DNA of 64,000 bases, taken from Uranotaenia lowii (Eukaryota; Arthropoda; Insecta; Diptera; Culicidae). Position 1 is the stretch's first letter. The number at the start of each line of letters is the position of its first letter. Both the position numbers and the translations under genes were made by a program. The notes below the pieces were generated by a model, which saw only the letters and a list, made by a program, of their open reading frames with translations, was not told the DNA's origin and did no database searches. Location of the stretch: assembly GCF_029784155.1 (NCBI RefSeq), contig NC_073691.1:57832217-57896216 (forward strand). Reading direction: 5' to 3'. This document shows, one piece after another, positions 22,079 through 34,700 of the stretch.

Positions 22079-22607
22079 CACTCTCCGTTCGATTTTGGCA
22101 ACACGCCCAAACATTTTGTGTTGCCAAAGTCGAACGATTTTTTTCTCAAAATTTTCTCAGTTACTTAAAAAAATATTTTTACTATCATTCACGTAATTTT
22201 TAGTAAATTTTTAACCATTTTTAGGCATTTTTATATTATTTATATCGTGTTTGTGATAAATATAGAGTTTTTCTGGTTTTTTTATAATTTTTGTTTTTTT
22301 TTGTCATATTAGATATTTTTGTCATTCTCCATAATTTCAATGTTTTTTTTATTTTTGTGTTTTGTTTGTATTTTTTTTTAATATTTGATATTTTCATCAA
22401 TTTTGTCATTTTTAATAACCTTTTTTTCATTTTTTTTTGTTGGTGTATTTTATCATCATTTTTGAACGTTAAAATGTATTTATGGTGTTTGTCTAAATTA
22501 TACTTTGTCCTGCTATAGCGAAGTCTACAAGGTAATATTGTTCCAAAAACCGTTCGATTTTAGCATATGCGCCAAAATCGGATGTTGCCAAAAACGAACG
22601 GAGTCTG
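22079..22607. mobile_element. TA-flanked MITE, CGTTCG family (intact copy)
   Basis: Left end CACTCTCCGTTCGATTTTGG and right end (reverse complement) CAGACTCCGTTCGTTTTTGG are inverted repeats with a few mismatches, each followed by CAACA and bordered by TA (22077-22078 and 22608-22609). A second inverted pair just inside the left end (GGCAACAC...GTGTTGCC) forms a local hairpin. TA flanks and CA-type termini fit the Tc1/mariner group. The interior is T-rich with TTTTTGTCAT words and codes for nothing recognisable; the 64-codon lysine-rich minus frame is compositional. Confidence 0.75.
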
Positions 22608-22751
22608 TATCAGCATTCATTTTTAACAAAAATTTGTAGAACAATCTTTTAGTAGTTAACAATTCTCGATGAGCCTCGCATAAAAGATGATTTAACTGAA
22701 ATTTTGATGCAGATTGAAAAAAAACCCGACGTCAAATAACATATTTAAGAT

Positions 22752-23223
22752 AAGTTTGCCAGAATTTTTGCTGGACGTATCTGAACCGAGCTTATGAAGG
22801 TAACCTAAAAACCTGGCAAAATCGGGGTATTTGTTTTCAAAACTTTGAAATTCAATATCTGTGCAATAAATTTGGTCAAAACCACAGAACTATTAATAAA
22901 AAACACAAGAAAAAAAAATATAAATATTACTGATTTCATCAAAATGTGTTCATCAGCTTTAACAGCGTATCTTAGGATTCCAAAAAACTTAATGTTTTTT
23001 TTTAAGATTAAACTTGCTCAAAAAAAAATCGACGCAAAGAAACAAATATTTTAATAATTTAACTTGAGTGTTTTTGCTAGATTTGTCAAAAAAGCGAAAA
23101 AATCCGGGCTGAATACGGGCATTTTTTAACGAAATCCAGGCAACCGGGCTGGACCGGACTTTTCCTTAATTTTGTGGCATATATTTGAGCAAGTCCGGGT
23201 AAATCAGGCAATCTGGCAAGCTT
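22752..23223 (-). mobile_element. AGGTTGCC-family MITE, reverse copy
   Basis: Starts AAGTTTGCCAGAATTTTTGC and ends CAGGCAATCTGGCAAGCTT. Read on the minus strand it has the family order: TTGCCAGATTGCC, CCGGACTTGC, AGTCCGGTCCAGCCCGG and a terminal TCTGGCAAACTT. Other members: 12128, 44314, 50620, 53512 and 60201. Non-coding. Confidence 0.7.
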
Positions 23224-24827
23224 AGTCTAAGAAATACCTTACAAAAAGAAGAAGAAGTTATCAACATTCAAATCTTATACTGGAACTGGAATAGCAATTC
23301 AACAGAGAAACTCAGTATTATCGATTGGTCAAATTTGAGAAATACATTGGTTTTTTTTTTTTTTTCAAAATTGTTACATTAATTTTGCACTACTTCTAAT
23401 AATACTTTTAAAGAAAACATTATAGATTGCCCACTTTTATTTATTTTATTTCCCGCAAAGCTCTCGAAAACTCATAATTTCGAATGATTTTTAATGATTT
23501 TCCCACTTTCTTTGATTTTTTAAAACTTCAATGATTCCAGATTTTTACTCAGATATTGCCCGGTTGAAATTCGGGAGTGTTTATAAAAAAAGTTTTTTAT
23601 TCAATTAAAGTAAACATGAAGCTTTCTACATAGTGCATATTTATAAAGTTCCTGACAAATAATGTTAGTTTTAAGTTATCTTGTAATTTCACATGACGTT
23701 TGTTTTTAATGAAAATGAGAAATGTTTTTTTTTGTAATTCTACATCTCTCCCCAAAAAATAATAATTACTGTTACCAATTTATTCACAAAGCTAAGAAAA
23801 AGTCATTCCAGCTATCGAAGAATCCGTAACGTTTTTTTTTTAAATTTGAAGAAAATATTTCAAAATCAAAACTTAATGTTTGATTAACTGAACCCTCCAA
23901 AAATTTATTCCTTACTCAATTAGGATAAAGCGATGTATTATTTATTGTAGGGTAAGCATTCCAGATTCCCCGGATTATTTTGGACATGCTGGACATGTTT
24001 TCAACATTCAAAATTCAATCAAAAATCAGTGACTTGTAAGAATGAAATATGTATATTTTTATATAACAGAAAAGATTGTTTTTCATATCTGTGTGGATTT
24101 TACTGTTGCCTCTTTTCCAGGCTGAAGAATGATTTACCGGAAATATCGGTATTTCCGTATTCGAAAAATAGACAGATCTACCGGTTTCGTTAAAACCGGT
24201 TAGACCACCCTAGAAAATTGTTATATTTATCACAGAATTCCAAAAATATATTTGAATCAATTTCAAAATTTAAAAAAAAATCGGCAGTCTCGAAATAGAT
24301 TTATCTATAAAACAATTACTTCAGTTTATTAACAAATTAACGATCGCCTTTTTAACTCATTGCGGACTTAATACGATATATCTCATTTTTTCGTTCTCGG
24401 CAAATGTGCTACACCTACAAGCATAACTAAAATGTTAGAAATTTGATAATGAATAACACGATTTTGTTAAAATCCCAGCTAAATAAACAAACGAAAAAAC
24501 ATAGCGGTCCTTAATGTCTTTCTTGCCAGTTTCCTACTACCAGTTTTAGTTTTAGACGTCAAATGATTCAGTGTTCGATAGACATGTTTCATTAAAATAT
24601 TTTATTCAAAAAGCAATTATTTTGAAAGCGTGAGACGTTATTAGTTGCAGGATTGCATTTTTTGATGAAAGAAATATCTTTTTCGAAATCTTCAGAAAAC
24701 TATATTGTTTTTCAATGTTGTTGTTATGTATTTTGATTGAATTATCTTGAGGAACGAATTCATATATAAAAAATGTTTTGTTTGTCATTCTACATATATT
24801 AAACATTTGCTTAAAGTTCCCCGAGTT
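23224..24827. other. Non-coding AT-rich DNA
   Basis: No gene. A small patch at 24130-24215 is rich in ACCGG/CCGGT inverted words (TACCGGAAATATCGGTATT) and may be a repeat remnant. Confidence 0.35.
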
Positions 24828-26545
24828 GCAATATACATATCACGGTGTGTTAGACGGTGTGTAGAAGACGCTTTAAAGAGAAAAAAAAACAGTTACTCTT
24901 TTTTTTTCAAAAATGGAAAATTTAGCCTTTTCTGAATTATTTTCGAGCAAAATTTGAATATTTGGTCGGTGAGTACTCATTGATTTTTTTTTTGAAAATT
25001 TATAGTCCATATTTATTAGTTTTTATCTGCAAAATTATTCCAGTGCAATGGAATAGTAATTTTTCTCTTAATAAATTTATTTTTTTGTTTTCATTCAAGT
25101 TTTTTTCATTCTGAAACAATATGAAATGTCAACGCCTGTAACGATTAGTGATTTGGATATTCTATATAACTTATTTTCATATGAATATGAATTTATATTC
25201 ATATGTGTATATATTGGAAAACTAATTCTGATGGAATGGAATTTGAAGATAAATGAATAACAAAAGTCCAATACTTTTTTATTGGTTTCCAACAAAATAT
25301 TAAAAATCTTTCCTTTTTCGCTTTTAAAAAAACATTTTTTTGATGATACCACTTCTTTATGGATTTTTTGAGTTTTGTTTACCTTAGACTAAATTTGAAC
25401 ATATCTAAGCAGACCTGTTTCCAATAGAATTAAAAATATAAAATTCAGGTAAAAGTTTAAGTACTTGCATTGAAATCCGTACATCTTCCGCTACATAACA
25501 TAAATTTCTGAATTCATTTGCTGACATCGAAGGAGAACACATTTTATATCAATCGTTTGAACTTAATTTTTGTTCAAGAATTGAAGTACTGTTGGTATTT
25601 TTGGATTAATGATCAACAAAATGTTGAAAATTGAATTTTTTCAGGAGTTACTTTATTTTCATCGACGGTTTTTGACCAGATTTATGCATATAAAATTTTT
25701 AGTTTTTATGGATTTTTATAGTTCATTTAAAACAATGATTTCTAGAGGTTTAACCATAATTGGTATATAATTGTAGAACCTATGATTATTCTACTATAAC
25801 ATTAATGCTTCATTCATGTTCTATTAAATAATAAAGATGAACTTCAGTGTACAGTGGAATTACCTAAAAAGTATTGGGTGATCAATATATGAGAAATCTT
25901 ACGCACTGCAGGCTAGCTTTCAATCGATAATTTGCAATTCACCTTGACGAACAATACTGTTAATTTTTGTAAATTTAAGATCGACACAATGATAGAAATA
26001 CATTTTTTGGAATTATTTCAAATTTATCCCAGTTTTAGACTCAATTCATCCATTAAAATAAATCATTTCCTAAAAACTATAAAATTCATTTTAAAACAAA
26101 GAATTCAAGAGGTTATTATAATAATATAGTGGGAATGATCATTGTATCAAAGGAAAGTAACACGCAAAATTTAAGCCTTTTAAACAATTTTCATTGTTTT
26201 GATAGCTCTGTAACAAGTTTGAAAGAATTTTGAAAATTTATTAAAGTTTTTGATGAGATTGTTGAGTTACCAGTTCAATTTTAAAATATTGAAAGTAATA
26301 ACTAAGAGATTTAGCTCCTCAGAAATTAGAAAACACTTAAAATTTTTATATTTTTTTCGAAGATTTCAAATAAGAAATTTTCAAAAAAAAATCGTATAGG
26401 AGGTCACCGACCAAATATTTTAATTTTTATTAAAAATGAACCGGGAAAAGCTCTACTTTCAGCCCCATGCAAAAATTAGCATTACTGTATTTTTTCTTCA
26501 AGTCCTTCTACGAAATACATCGTGATATGTATTTCTAATGTAAGA
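24828..26545. mobile_element. Probable TIR element with ~180-bp diverged arms
   Basis: Left arm words TACATATCACGGTGT (24833), AATATTTGGTCGGTGA (24957) and GATTTTTTTTTTGAAAATT (near 24982) recur in reverse complement, in mirrored order, at about 26380-26540 (TTTTCAAAAAAAAATC, TCACCGACCAAATATT, ACATCGTGATATGTA). The 1.37-kb interior is AT-rich; its frames (minus 25095-25352, plus 25932-26129) have no domain. Exact ends are uncertain. Confidence 0.5.
25178..25205. repeat. Short perfect hairpin
   Basis: CATATGAATAT, 6-base spacer GAATTT, ATATTCATATG. AT-only arms; function unknown. Confidence 0.6.
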
Positions 26546-27079
26546 AGTATCAAAAACAAACTCCTATCAAAATTTAAGGTCCCTACCCTGATACAAAATA
26601 AAATCTTAAAATCAAACGTTTAAAGATCAGCAATGTCTGATTTTCTATATTTTCACGAATCTGAAGTTCAAATGACTTATGTTTTTCATTTTATTTATAG
26701 AAAAAAAACTTTTTTTTTATGAAAACGTCTTGAGATTTGTACAAAAAAAAATGACTGTCCCTCTAGAATAGTTAATTATTTTTCTGAAATCTGATGATTT
26801 CTTCAACTGTGTACAAATCCTATAAAAACTGAAATTTTCACAGTGATTCGAAAGAACCACAAAACCGTTAAAATTTCAAGATCAAGTAAACCGGACTTTT
26901 TTTTTGCAAAGTTTTGGAGCAAAACAACGAATATATGCCAATTTCGTTGGATGCGTTCCAAAAATTTATGAAAACCTGTCAATTTGATACAAAAAGGCTA
27001 CGTATAAAAAGACGTCGAAGTATTTGTCATGTCGGTTAACAAGCTTTGTGTGAAATCATTTTTTTCACAGAGGCCTGTA
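26546..27079. other. Non-coding AT-rich DNA
   Basis: Nothing recognisable. Confidence 0.35.
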
Positions 27080-27899
27080 CAATAGACTGAGTCGATTTGG
27101 GGTCATTTTTGAATTTCTCAAACCCTGGGGTCTAAAAGCTTCGTTTTGGTCCAAAACTCATCCATGATTTTTTGCAGAATTTTTAAGTAACGTTTGTATG
27201 AGTAAATTTGAACTTTTAGGTTTGTATGAGAAAATTTAATATTTTGTTCTGAAAAATCAACATCGTTTTTGTTTCTTCGGTGGAACCGAGCCAGCTGACT
27301 GTTTTTGTGCTATTTTATAAAATTCCTAAGAAAAATTTTCCGCTAAACAACTGTGTCGAAGACCGAAACTTCGTATCTTATTAGGCAAAGTTATTAGCTG
27401 TTTAACAGAGGTATGTCTTTTCGCATTGATAAACGACAAATTCAATTGACATCACTGCTGGAGCCTCACGAAGTGTTGCAAGAAAAGTAGTCAAGCAATA
27501 CCTCGCTAGGTGCCCTGCAGGGATGTCAATTGAATTTATTGTTTATCAATGCGAAAAGACATATCTCTGTTAAACAGCCAATAACTTTTTTGCCTAATAA
27601 GATACGAAGTTACAGTCTTCGACAAAGTTGTTCAGCGAAAAATTTCCCTTGGGAATTTTATAAATTGGCACAAAAACTGTCAGCTGGCTCGGTTCCACCG
27701 AAGAAACAAAAACGATGTTGATTTTTCAGTACAAAATATTCAATTTTCCCATACAAACCTAAAAGTTCAGATTTACTCATGTAAACGTTTCTTAAAAATT
27801 CTGCAAAAAATCATGGATGAGTTTTCGATCAAGACGAAGCTTTTTAGACCCCAGGGTTTGAGAAATTTAAAAATGACCCCAAATCGACTCAGTCTACTG
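27080..27899. mobile_element. 820-bp giant-hairpin MITE, TA-flanked
   Basis: Left arm 27080-27453 and right arm 27522-27899 are near-perfect reverse complements separated by a 68-base loop. Termini are CAATAGACTGAGTCGATTTG and (reverse complement) CAGTAGACTGAGTCGATTTG, with TA on both sides (27078-27079, 27900-27901), as expected for a Tc1/mariner-mobilised foldback MITE. The 63-codon frame at 27530-27721 lies in the arm and is not a gene. If transcribed, the arms would fold into long double-stranded RNA. Confidence 0.85.
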
Positions 27900-27957
27900 T
27901 ACAATGAATTTTCTGCTTTTATAAGGCCTTTTTCCTAGGGCAATTTTTTGTTACAAT

Positions 27958-27981
27958 TTGGGGGGGGGGTGGGCGGGGGGG
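27958..27981 (+). repeat. G-rich tract
   Basis: Runs of nine and six G with a TGGGCG interruption; could form a G-quadruplex. Just 3' of the hairpin MITE. Confidence 0.7.
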
Positions 27982-29067
27982 TAATACATAATCTTATTAT
28001 TGAAATTTAAAATCTTCTCCCCAGCTTTCTCGATCGAAGGCCGACTAAGTTGTTATCATAGTTTCCCATCCGATTTAATATGCGTGTTTTTTTTTTCGGA
28101 GTAGGGAAGAAAGTTCATCTCTATCATCATTTGAAGGTCCAATAAAACAAATTAGCCCTCACCTCAGGAGGGCTTGTTTATCTCTTACTTTTAATCTAGC
28201 TCAAAAGTCGTGGTAGGAACGGCCACTAATTGAGAAGTCATTAGTTTCTGCAACCGGTAGGGTTAAAACCCAACACCAGAAGAGGGCTTTTCCATTTGTT
28301 TTTTTTTCCTTCTGTTCCCACTTATCTCAAACTTGATCAGATCACACAATTGATGCTGCCGGTTACCGGCTGCTGTAGAAATTATAGTTGAACCACAAGG
28401 TAGAGAGAAAGATAATCGAAAAAAAAACCATACGAAACAAAACAACTGTTTATAATATAATAAAGTGTTTCTAATTAATTCCGTTTTTTTTCGCTCGGTT
28501 TCCCTGATAAGATGGAGGGGGTCCAGCGATTGTTATTGTTTTTTTTTCTACTTTTTGGTTTCCTATGCTAAGATTTTTGTTTCGCTGCCTGGATGTGAAG
28601 AATGGAATGTAGAGAGAAAATTAAATGCTAATCAAGTGAAGATCTCTTGAACACAACAACAAGATAAAAGGAGAGTTAAAACCGGCAGGAAGGTGTCGGA
28701 AAATAAAGAAATAAAACTAACAGCTCTAAGCTAATTTGCAAAAGAGTCGGGGATTGACCGGCACAAACACTTCACTTCCGCAGCAATGACCCCAAGATTG
28801 AATTAAAAAATAGAAGAATGTTTTTTTTGCTTATATCTCGCTCATAGTGTTTTCTTATTCTAATAATTCTTTCACACTTTGTGAAGGACACTTTTTCCTA
28901 TGTTTTGATCTCAAATTGAATAATGTAAGGTCGCCCAATTGGGTCAAAATCGTGTGGAAACTTGCACACACAACTCCCTATCTAAAATGTTAATCGTTAA
29001 GACATCGACAGGCTCTAAAAATAGCCAACAGATATTGGTGCCGATTTCGGAGCCCCTCGTCACAACG
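27982..29067. other. Unique-looking non-coding DNA upstream of tRNA-Pro
   Basis: Less repetitive and less AT-rich than surrounding regions. No exon or domain recognised in the short frames at 28263-28445 and 28465-28650. Confidence 0.4.
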
Positions 29068-29139
29068 GGCTCGTTGGTCTAGGGGTATGATTTTCGCTTA
29101 GGGTGCGAGAGGTCCCGGGTTCAAATCCCGGACGAGCCC
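29068..29139 (+). tRNA. tRNA-Pro (anticodon AGG)
   Basis: A 72-base intronless gene. The acceptor stem GGCTCGT/ACGAGCC is perfect and the discriminator is C, as usual for eukaryotic tRNA-Pro. The anticodon stem TTCGC/GCGAG (one T-G wobble) closes TTAGGGT with AGG at 34-36. It reads proline CCN codons after A34-to-inosine editing. A box TGGTCTAGGGG (29075-29085) and B box GGTTCAAATCC (29118-29128) form the internal promoter; a T8 run follows at 29148-29155. It stands alone, with no other tRNA within 8 kb, and looks functional. Confidence 0.96.
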
Positions 29140-29147
29140 ACTCGATC

Positions 29148-29155
29148 TTTTTTTT
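29148..29155 (+). terminator. Pol III terminator of tRNA-Pro
   Basis: Eight T residues nine bases after the tRNA 3' end. Confidence 0.88.
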
Positions 29156-30239
29156 ACCTCTAAGAGATTACAATCTTCAATGAACGGGTTTTTTTTCGAT
29201 AACCTTTATCCTCGCTTTAAATTGTTCCCATCAAAGATAAACCGGAAACCAATATGTGTTTTTTTTACCTCCGAGTGAATTTAGCGGCACCTTATACTAA
29301 TATGTATTTTACTGGAATCGATCAAAGAAAGTAAACAAGAAACGCCCAGCCAAGCCCAGCTTATCGTGAAAGGGGGAAAACTCAAACAAAATCACAACTT
29401 TCGCGTGACCGGCAGCGCGGCGATCCAAATCTCTAAAATAAACAAATTTCTGGGGGAAGTGACCGTCACCAAAAGCAGCAAAATAAAAACTGGGTCATTA
29501 GGCAGGCACTCTACCGATTGTCTTCCTGATGAGACAGATTTGAAAGAAGGTTCACCTCACTAAGTATAGTGAGAAATGGGAAGGTTTTTGTTAGTTTTCG
29601 TTTCTTCCTTTTAGGGGTCACTGTCACCGAAATTAAATATTAAGAAAAAAAAAGTAGATTGAGATAGGCAATCTAAAGTGGTGGAAACCTTTCATTGATC
29701 AAATAGAAACAAAGATGGAGCTAGCTCTATATTAATCAACTTTCATCCAGTGACCCCCACTCGGAATAATTACTAGGGCAGGTACACCTTGAAGGTGATT
29801 GGTCTATTTTGTTCCATTCATAGTTGGTTTTTGGGAACACTTTTTTGTTGTAGTTGAATTGTTGATAATAACCGACAATAGTCGGTGACCGCTTTTAGAG
29901 AAACTGATCTCAAGTTCAAACTGGTGTCTAATCACTGGTTGGGGTCAGAAGAAATGCTTAGCTTCGTTTTTGCGGGTCGTTGAATTCAAAAATTGACTGG
30001 ATAATTGATGGAATTTGAGGAATGACCACCTGTGCAATTCGAACATTCGAAGATTGGACTTTGTGAATTTTATCCGACTGAAGGGCAACCCAGCTTTGAA
30101 TGTCGAATGAGTCGCAAAACATGTATCTGGCATTCATTAAAAAATGTAAGTTTTTCGAAAACTTGTTATGGTTTAGTTTAATTTTTTAAAATTGATTTTT
30201 CAATGCTAAAATTTGTTATTTTTGAGCGTAAATTGTCAA
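29156..30239. other. Unique-looking non-coding DNA
   Basis: No repeat partner elsewhere in the window and no recognisable protein. The frames at 29366-29563 and 29945-30133 lack domains. Confidence 0.4.
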
Positions 30240-32950
30240 AATTACAAAAAAAAAAATCCGGACAAAAATGACAAAAATTCTAAAAACGACAAAAATGACA
30301 AAAGTGAAAAAAATTGTAAAAATTACAAGAAAAAAAATAAATTAAAAAATGACAAAAATAATAGAAATGACAAAAATGAGAAAAATGACAAAAATGACAA
30401 AAATGACAAAAATGACAAAAATGACAAAAAATGATAAAAATGACAAAAATGACAAAATTGAAAAAAAAATGACAGAAATGACATAAACGACAAAAATGAC
30501 AAAAATGGCAAAAATAACAGAAATGACAGAAATGACAAAAATGACAAAAGTGGCAAAAATGACAGAAATGACAAAAACGAAAAAATGACAAAAATGACAA
30601 AAGTGTCAAAAATGACAAAAATGACAAAAATGACAAAAATGACAAAAATGACAAAAATGACAAAAATGACAAAAATGACAAAAATGACAAAAATGACAAA
30701 AATGACAAAAATGACAAAAATGAAAAAAATGAAAAAAATGACAAAAATGACAAAAATGACAAAAATGACAAAAATGACAAAAATGACAAAAATGACAAAA
30801 ATGACAAAAATGACAAAAATGACAAAAATGACAAAAATGACAAAAATGACAAAAATGACAAAAATGACAAAAATGACAAAATTGACAAAAATGACAAAAA
30901 TGACAAAGATGACAAAAATGACAAAAATGACAAAAATGACCAAAATGACCAAAATGACAAAAATGACAAAAATGACAAAAATGACAAAAATGACAAAAAT
31001 GACAAAAATGATAAAAATGATAAAAATGAAAAAAATGACAAAAATGTAAAAAATGTCAAAAATGTCAAAAATGTCAAAAATGCCAGAAATGACAGAAATG
31101 ACAAAAATGACAAAAATGACAAAAAAGACAAAAAAGACAAAAAAGACTAAAAAGACAAAAAAGACAAAAAAAAAGACAAAAAATACTTAAAAGACAAAAA
31201 AGACAAAAAAGACAAAAAAGACAAAAAAGACAAAAAAGACAAAAAAGACAAAAAAGACAAAAAAGACAAAAAAGACAAAAAAGACAAAAAAGACAAAAAA
31301 GACAAAAAAGACAAAAAAGACAAAAAAGACAAAAAAGACAAAAAAGACAAAAAAGACAAAAAAGACAAAAAAGACAAAAAAGACAAAAAAGACAAAAAAG
31401 ACAAAAAAGACAAAAAAGACAAAAAAGACAAAAAAGACAAAAAAGACAAAAAAGACAAAAAAGACAAAAAAGACAAAAAAGACAAAAAAGACAAAAAAGA
31501 CAAAAAAGACAAAAAAGACAAAAAAGACAAAAAAGACAAAAAAGACAAAAAAGACAAAAAAGACAAAAAAGACAAAAAAGACAAAAAAGACAAAAAAGAC
31601 AAAAAAGACAAAAAAGACAAAAAAGACAAAAAAGACAAAAAAGACAAAAAAGACAAAAAAGACAAAAAAGACAAAAAAGACAAAAAAGACAAAAAAGACA
31701 AAAAAGACAAAAAAGACAAAAAAGACAAAAAAGACAAAAAAGACAAAAAAGACAAAAAAGACAAAAAAGACAAAAAAGACAAAAAAGACAAAAAAGACAA
31801 AAAAGACAAAAAAGACAAAAAAGACAAAAAAGACAAAAAAGACAAAAAAGACAAAAAAGACAAAAAAGACAAAAAAGACAAAAAAGACAAAAAAGACAAA
31901 AAAGACAAAAAAGACAAAAAAGACAAAAAAGACAAAAAAGACAAAAAAGACAAAAAAGACAAAAAAGACAAAAAAGACAAAAAAGACAAAAAAGACAAAA
32001 AAGACAAAAAAGACAAAAAAGACAAAAAAGACAAAAAAGACAAAAAAGACAAAAAAGACAAAAAAGACAAAAAAGACAAAAATGACAAAAATGACAAAAA
32101 TGACAAAAATGACAAAAATGACAAAAATGACAAAAATGACAAAAAAGACAAAAAAGACAAAAATGACAAAAAAGACAAAAAAGACAAAAAAGACAAAAAA
32201 GACAAAAAAGACAAAAAAGACAAAAAAGACAAAAAAGACAAAAAAGACAAAAAAGACAAAAAAGACAAAAAAGACAAAAAAGACAAAAAAGACAAAAAAG
32301 ACAAAAAAGACAAAAATGACAACAATTGCAAAAATTGCAAAAATTTCTAAATTGATAAAATTGACTTAAATGGTGAAATGACCAAAATGACAAAAAACGA
32401 CAAAAATGATAAAAAATACAAAAATTACAAAATTGATAAAAAATGACAAAAATGACAAAAAACAAAAATGACAAAAATTACAAAAATGGCAAAAATAACA
32501 AAAATTGCAAAAATGACTGGAATGGACAAATATGACAATAATGACAAAAAAGACAAAATTAGCAAATATCTCAAAATTGACAAAAATGACAAAAATGACA
32601 AAAATTACAAAAGTTGCAATATTACAAATATTTAAAAAATAACAAAAAATGTAAACATTTCAAAATAAAATATCAAAAACTATAAATTTAGAAAAATTAC
32701 AAAAACTACAAAAATGACAAAAATTCCAAAATTTACGAAAATATCAAAAACAACAAAACTACAAAAAGTTTAAAAAATAACAGAAATTTATACAAAATGA
32801 CAAAATTTACAAAAATTACTAAAATTTCTAAAAATACACAAAATAAAAAAAAAATACAAAAATGTTAAAATGACAAAAATTACAAAAACGATAAAAAATT
32901 ACAAAAATGAAAAAATAAATTACAAAAATTAAAATAAAATAAAATAAAAA
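30240..32950 (+). repeat. 2.7-kb satellite of 9-bp units (ATGACAAAA / GACAAAAAA)
   Basis: The array starts degenerate (30240-30590), becomes regular ATGACAAAA to about 31130, then switches to GACAAAAAA, almost perfectly uniform from about 31200 to 32075 (roughly 98 units). It briefly returns to ATGACAAAA (about 32080-32145), goes back to GACAAAAAA to about 32310, and decays to 32950. Because 9 is a multiple of 3, several frames stay open on both strands (for example minus 31074-32474); their (LFC)n, (FLS)n and (MTK)n products are artefacts of the repeat, not genes. Confidence 0.95.
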
Positions 32951-34153
32951 TTTGTCTTTAATTGTTTGTCATTCATATAATTTATGTTCGTTTTTGTTTA
33001 AAAGTTTGTGGTTTTCATTTTCATATTGTTTTGATGTTTGTTGATGTTCAAATTTTGTGTAAAGTGAAGTTTTCCAAGCGATTGAAATATATCGCTTCTT
33101 AGATTTTAATTTAACTCTACAATTTGAACATGTTTTTTTCCTTTTGAAGTTTTGGTCTCCACAATTTTTTTTTGTTTTATTTTGCTTCTTTTGGCTTAGT
33201 ATTTCACAATTAAATTAATTTCGTTCAGGTTAAAAATAGAAACTAAGTACAGTTCGCGCGACCATCTAGCGATTTCTTTTTGTAATAAGAAGAGTATTCG
33301 AAAAAAATGCAACACTTTTTTTTTGAACAACTTTTCAACGCATGGATAGAAATTGATAAAATTTTCAGTGCAGCTTTCTAGTAATGTAATGTGAACATGT
33401 GGAATATTTTGTGACGTTCAGCGAAATCATTTTTTAAAATAGCCTCCAATGAAGAAATTTTTCGATTTCAAGTTTTGGGCACAATGTGCGTCATCTATAA
33501 TGTATACTCTTAACTACCTATTTTTCAATTTGAGGCTATTTTTGATGACGTTTTCTGTTTCCCGAAGCTTGACCTTCAAAATCACTCAATTTTTTTTAAT
33601 TTTGTCGAAGTTATGACAAATTTAGCCAATTGTCCTCCTTCGGCACGAAACTAGCATATTTGACTTTTCATCACTCCACCACAGTTTTCGCATGATAGCA
33701 CGATTCAAATCTAACCAAAACAGGGGCTGAACTTTATTAGACCTATTAAAGTGCTATGCAGGAAAAATTATCGTATTTGAATTCAGTTTTCTGTGTATAT
33801 TTCAGCCATTCATCGTGTCAATCGTTATGGAACCCTGACTGATTTGCAGCTTCCTCAAATCGTCAGCTTCCTTAAGTAAAAGGCATCAAATTTTCCTTGT
33901 TTATCTCCGGAAAATATAGGCTAGATTTGTTAACAAAAAATTTGACTGGAAATTCGCCAGGTGCCCGCTAAAGAATTCGTTTTGCTGTCCATTACGTTTT
34001 TTTTTTAATATCTCCCCGCTAGCGGTCCAAATATTTTGTGCACGATTTGACCACCGTATTTTGTTTATTTTACCGGTGGGTAGCTTCTCTACCTTGTAGA
34101 AATGAAGTAAGGCCTATTTATAAGTCAGCTAGCCGAACCAGTCATAAAAAAAT
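32951..34153. other. Non-coding DNA
   Basis: AT-rich, no gene. The first 100 bp have TTTGTCATTC and TTTTTGTTTA words resembling the reverse complement of the satellite unit. Confidence 0.35.
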
Positions 34154-34610
34154 TTGTTCATCACTTCCCCTGTTGAAATTTTTGGATTCTACATGATAAA
34201 ACCTCTCACATTCCTTAAGTTCATGGAATCATTCATCTTCGCTTTTATTCAAATTTTTGCACCATATGTTGCACGTTGGTCGAATAGTAGATTTCCAGCT
34301 GTTTTGGGTCTCCCACTGGAACATTCTTGGATTTTTATCGATCCTGCCACAAAAAAAAATGACAATGAGCTTCTGTATTGAACGCTATCTCAAATTGTTA
34401 TCAAATTTTGTACACCGTACACATTATATTACTAAGTAACTTCACTGATAATTTCATCAAATTCCATCCATGCATTCATATGTTTTCCCCAAAACAAAGT
34501 GTATACACTCAGGTAATTCTCAGTAGTTTTCGTGTCTCCCACAGGGGACCTTCCTGGATTTTTCTCGATCCTGCCCCAAAAATTTTGTCTATGACCACAT
34601 TTTCCACATC
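34154..34610 (+). repeat. Diverged ~227-bp tandem duplication
   Basis: TGGGTCTCCCACTGGAAC near 34304 and TGGATTTTTATCGATCCTGC near 34328 recur as CGTGTCTCCCACAGGGGAC near 34531 and TGGATTTTTCTCGATCCTGC near 34555. No coding assignment for the frames within. Confidence 0.55.
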
Positions 34611-34669
34611 AGTTTTACCAATACTAATCTGTCAGCTATCGGCGGAGTATTTTAAGATTTTTTTTTTCG

Positions 34670-34677
34670 ATTTACAG
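34670..34677 (+). repeat. hAT target-site duplication, left copy
   Basis: ATTTACAG directly before the element; an identical 8-mer is at 36531-36538. Confidence 0.92.
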
Positions 34678-34700
34678 CAGGCATGTCAAACTGGGGGTTT

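Noticed and set aside
22236..22430. Lysine-rich 64-codon minus frame
   Set aside because: Compositional frame in the T-rich interior of a MITE.
31074..32474. 466-codon minus frame and similar long frames (30280-31140, 31147-32340, 30585-31049)
   Set aside because: They are translations of the 9-bp satellite in frames that lack stops; the same length appears on both strands and in several frames.
30240..32950. CRISPR-like array
   Set aside because: Uniform short tandem units with no alternating unique spacers; this is a satellite in a eukaryote.
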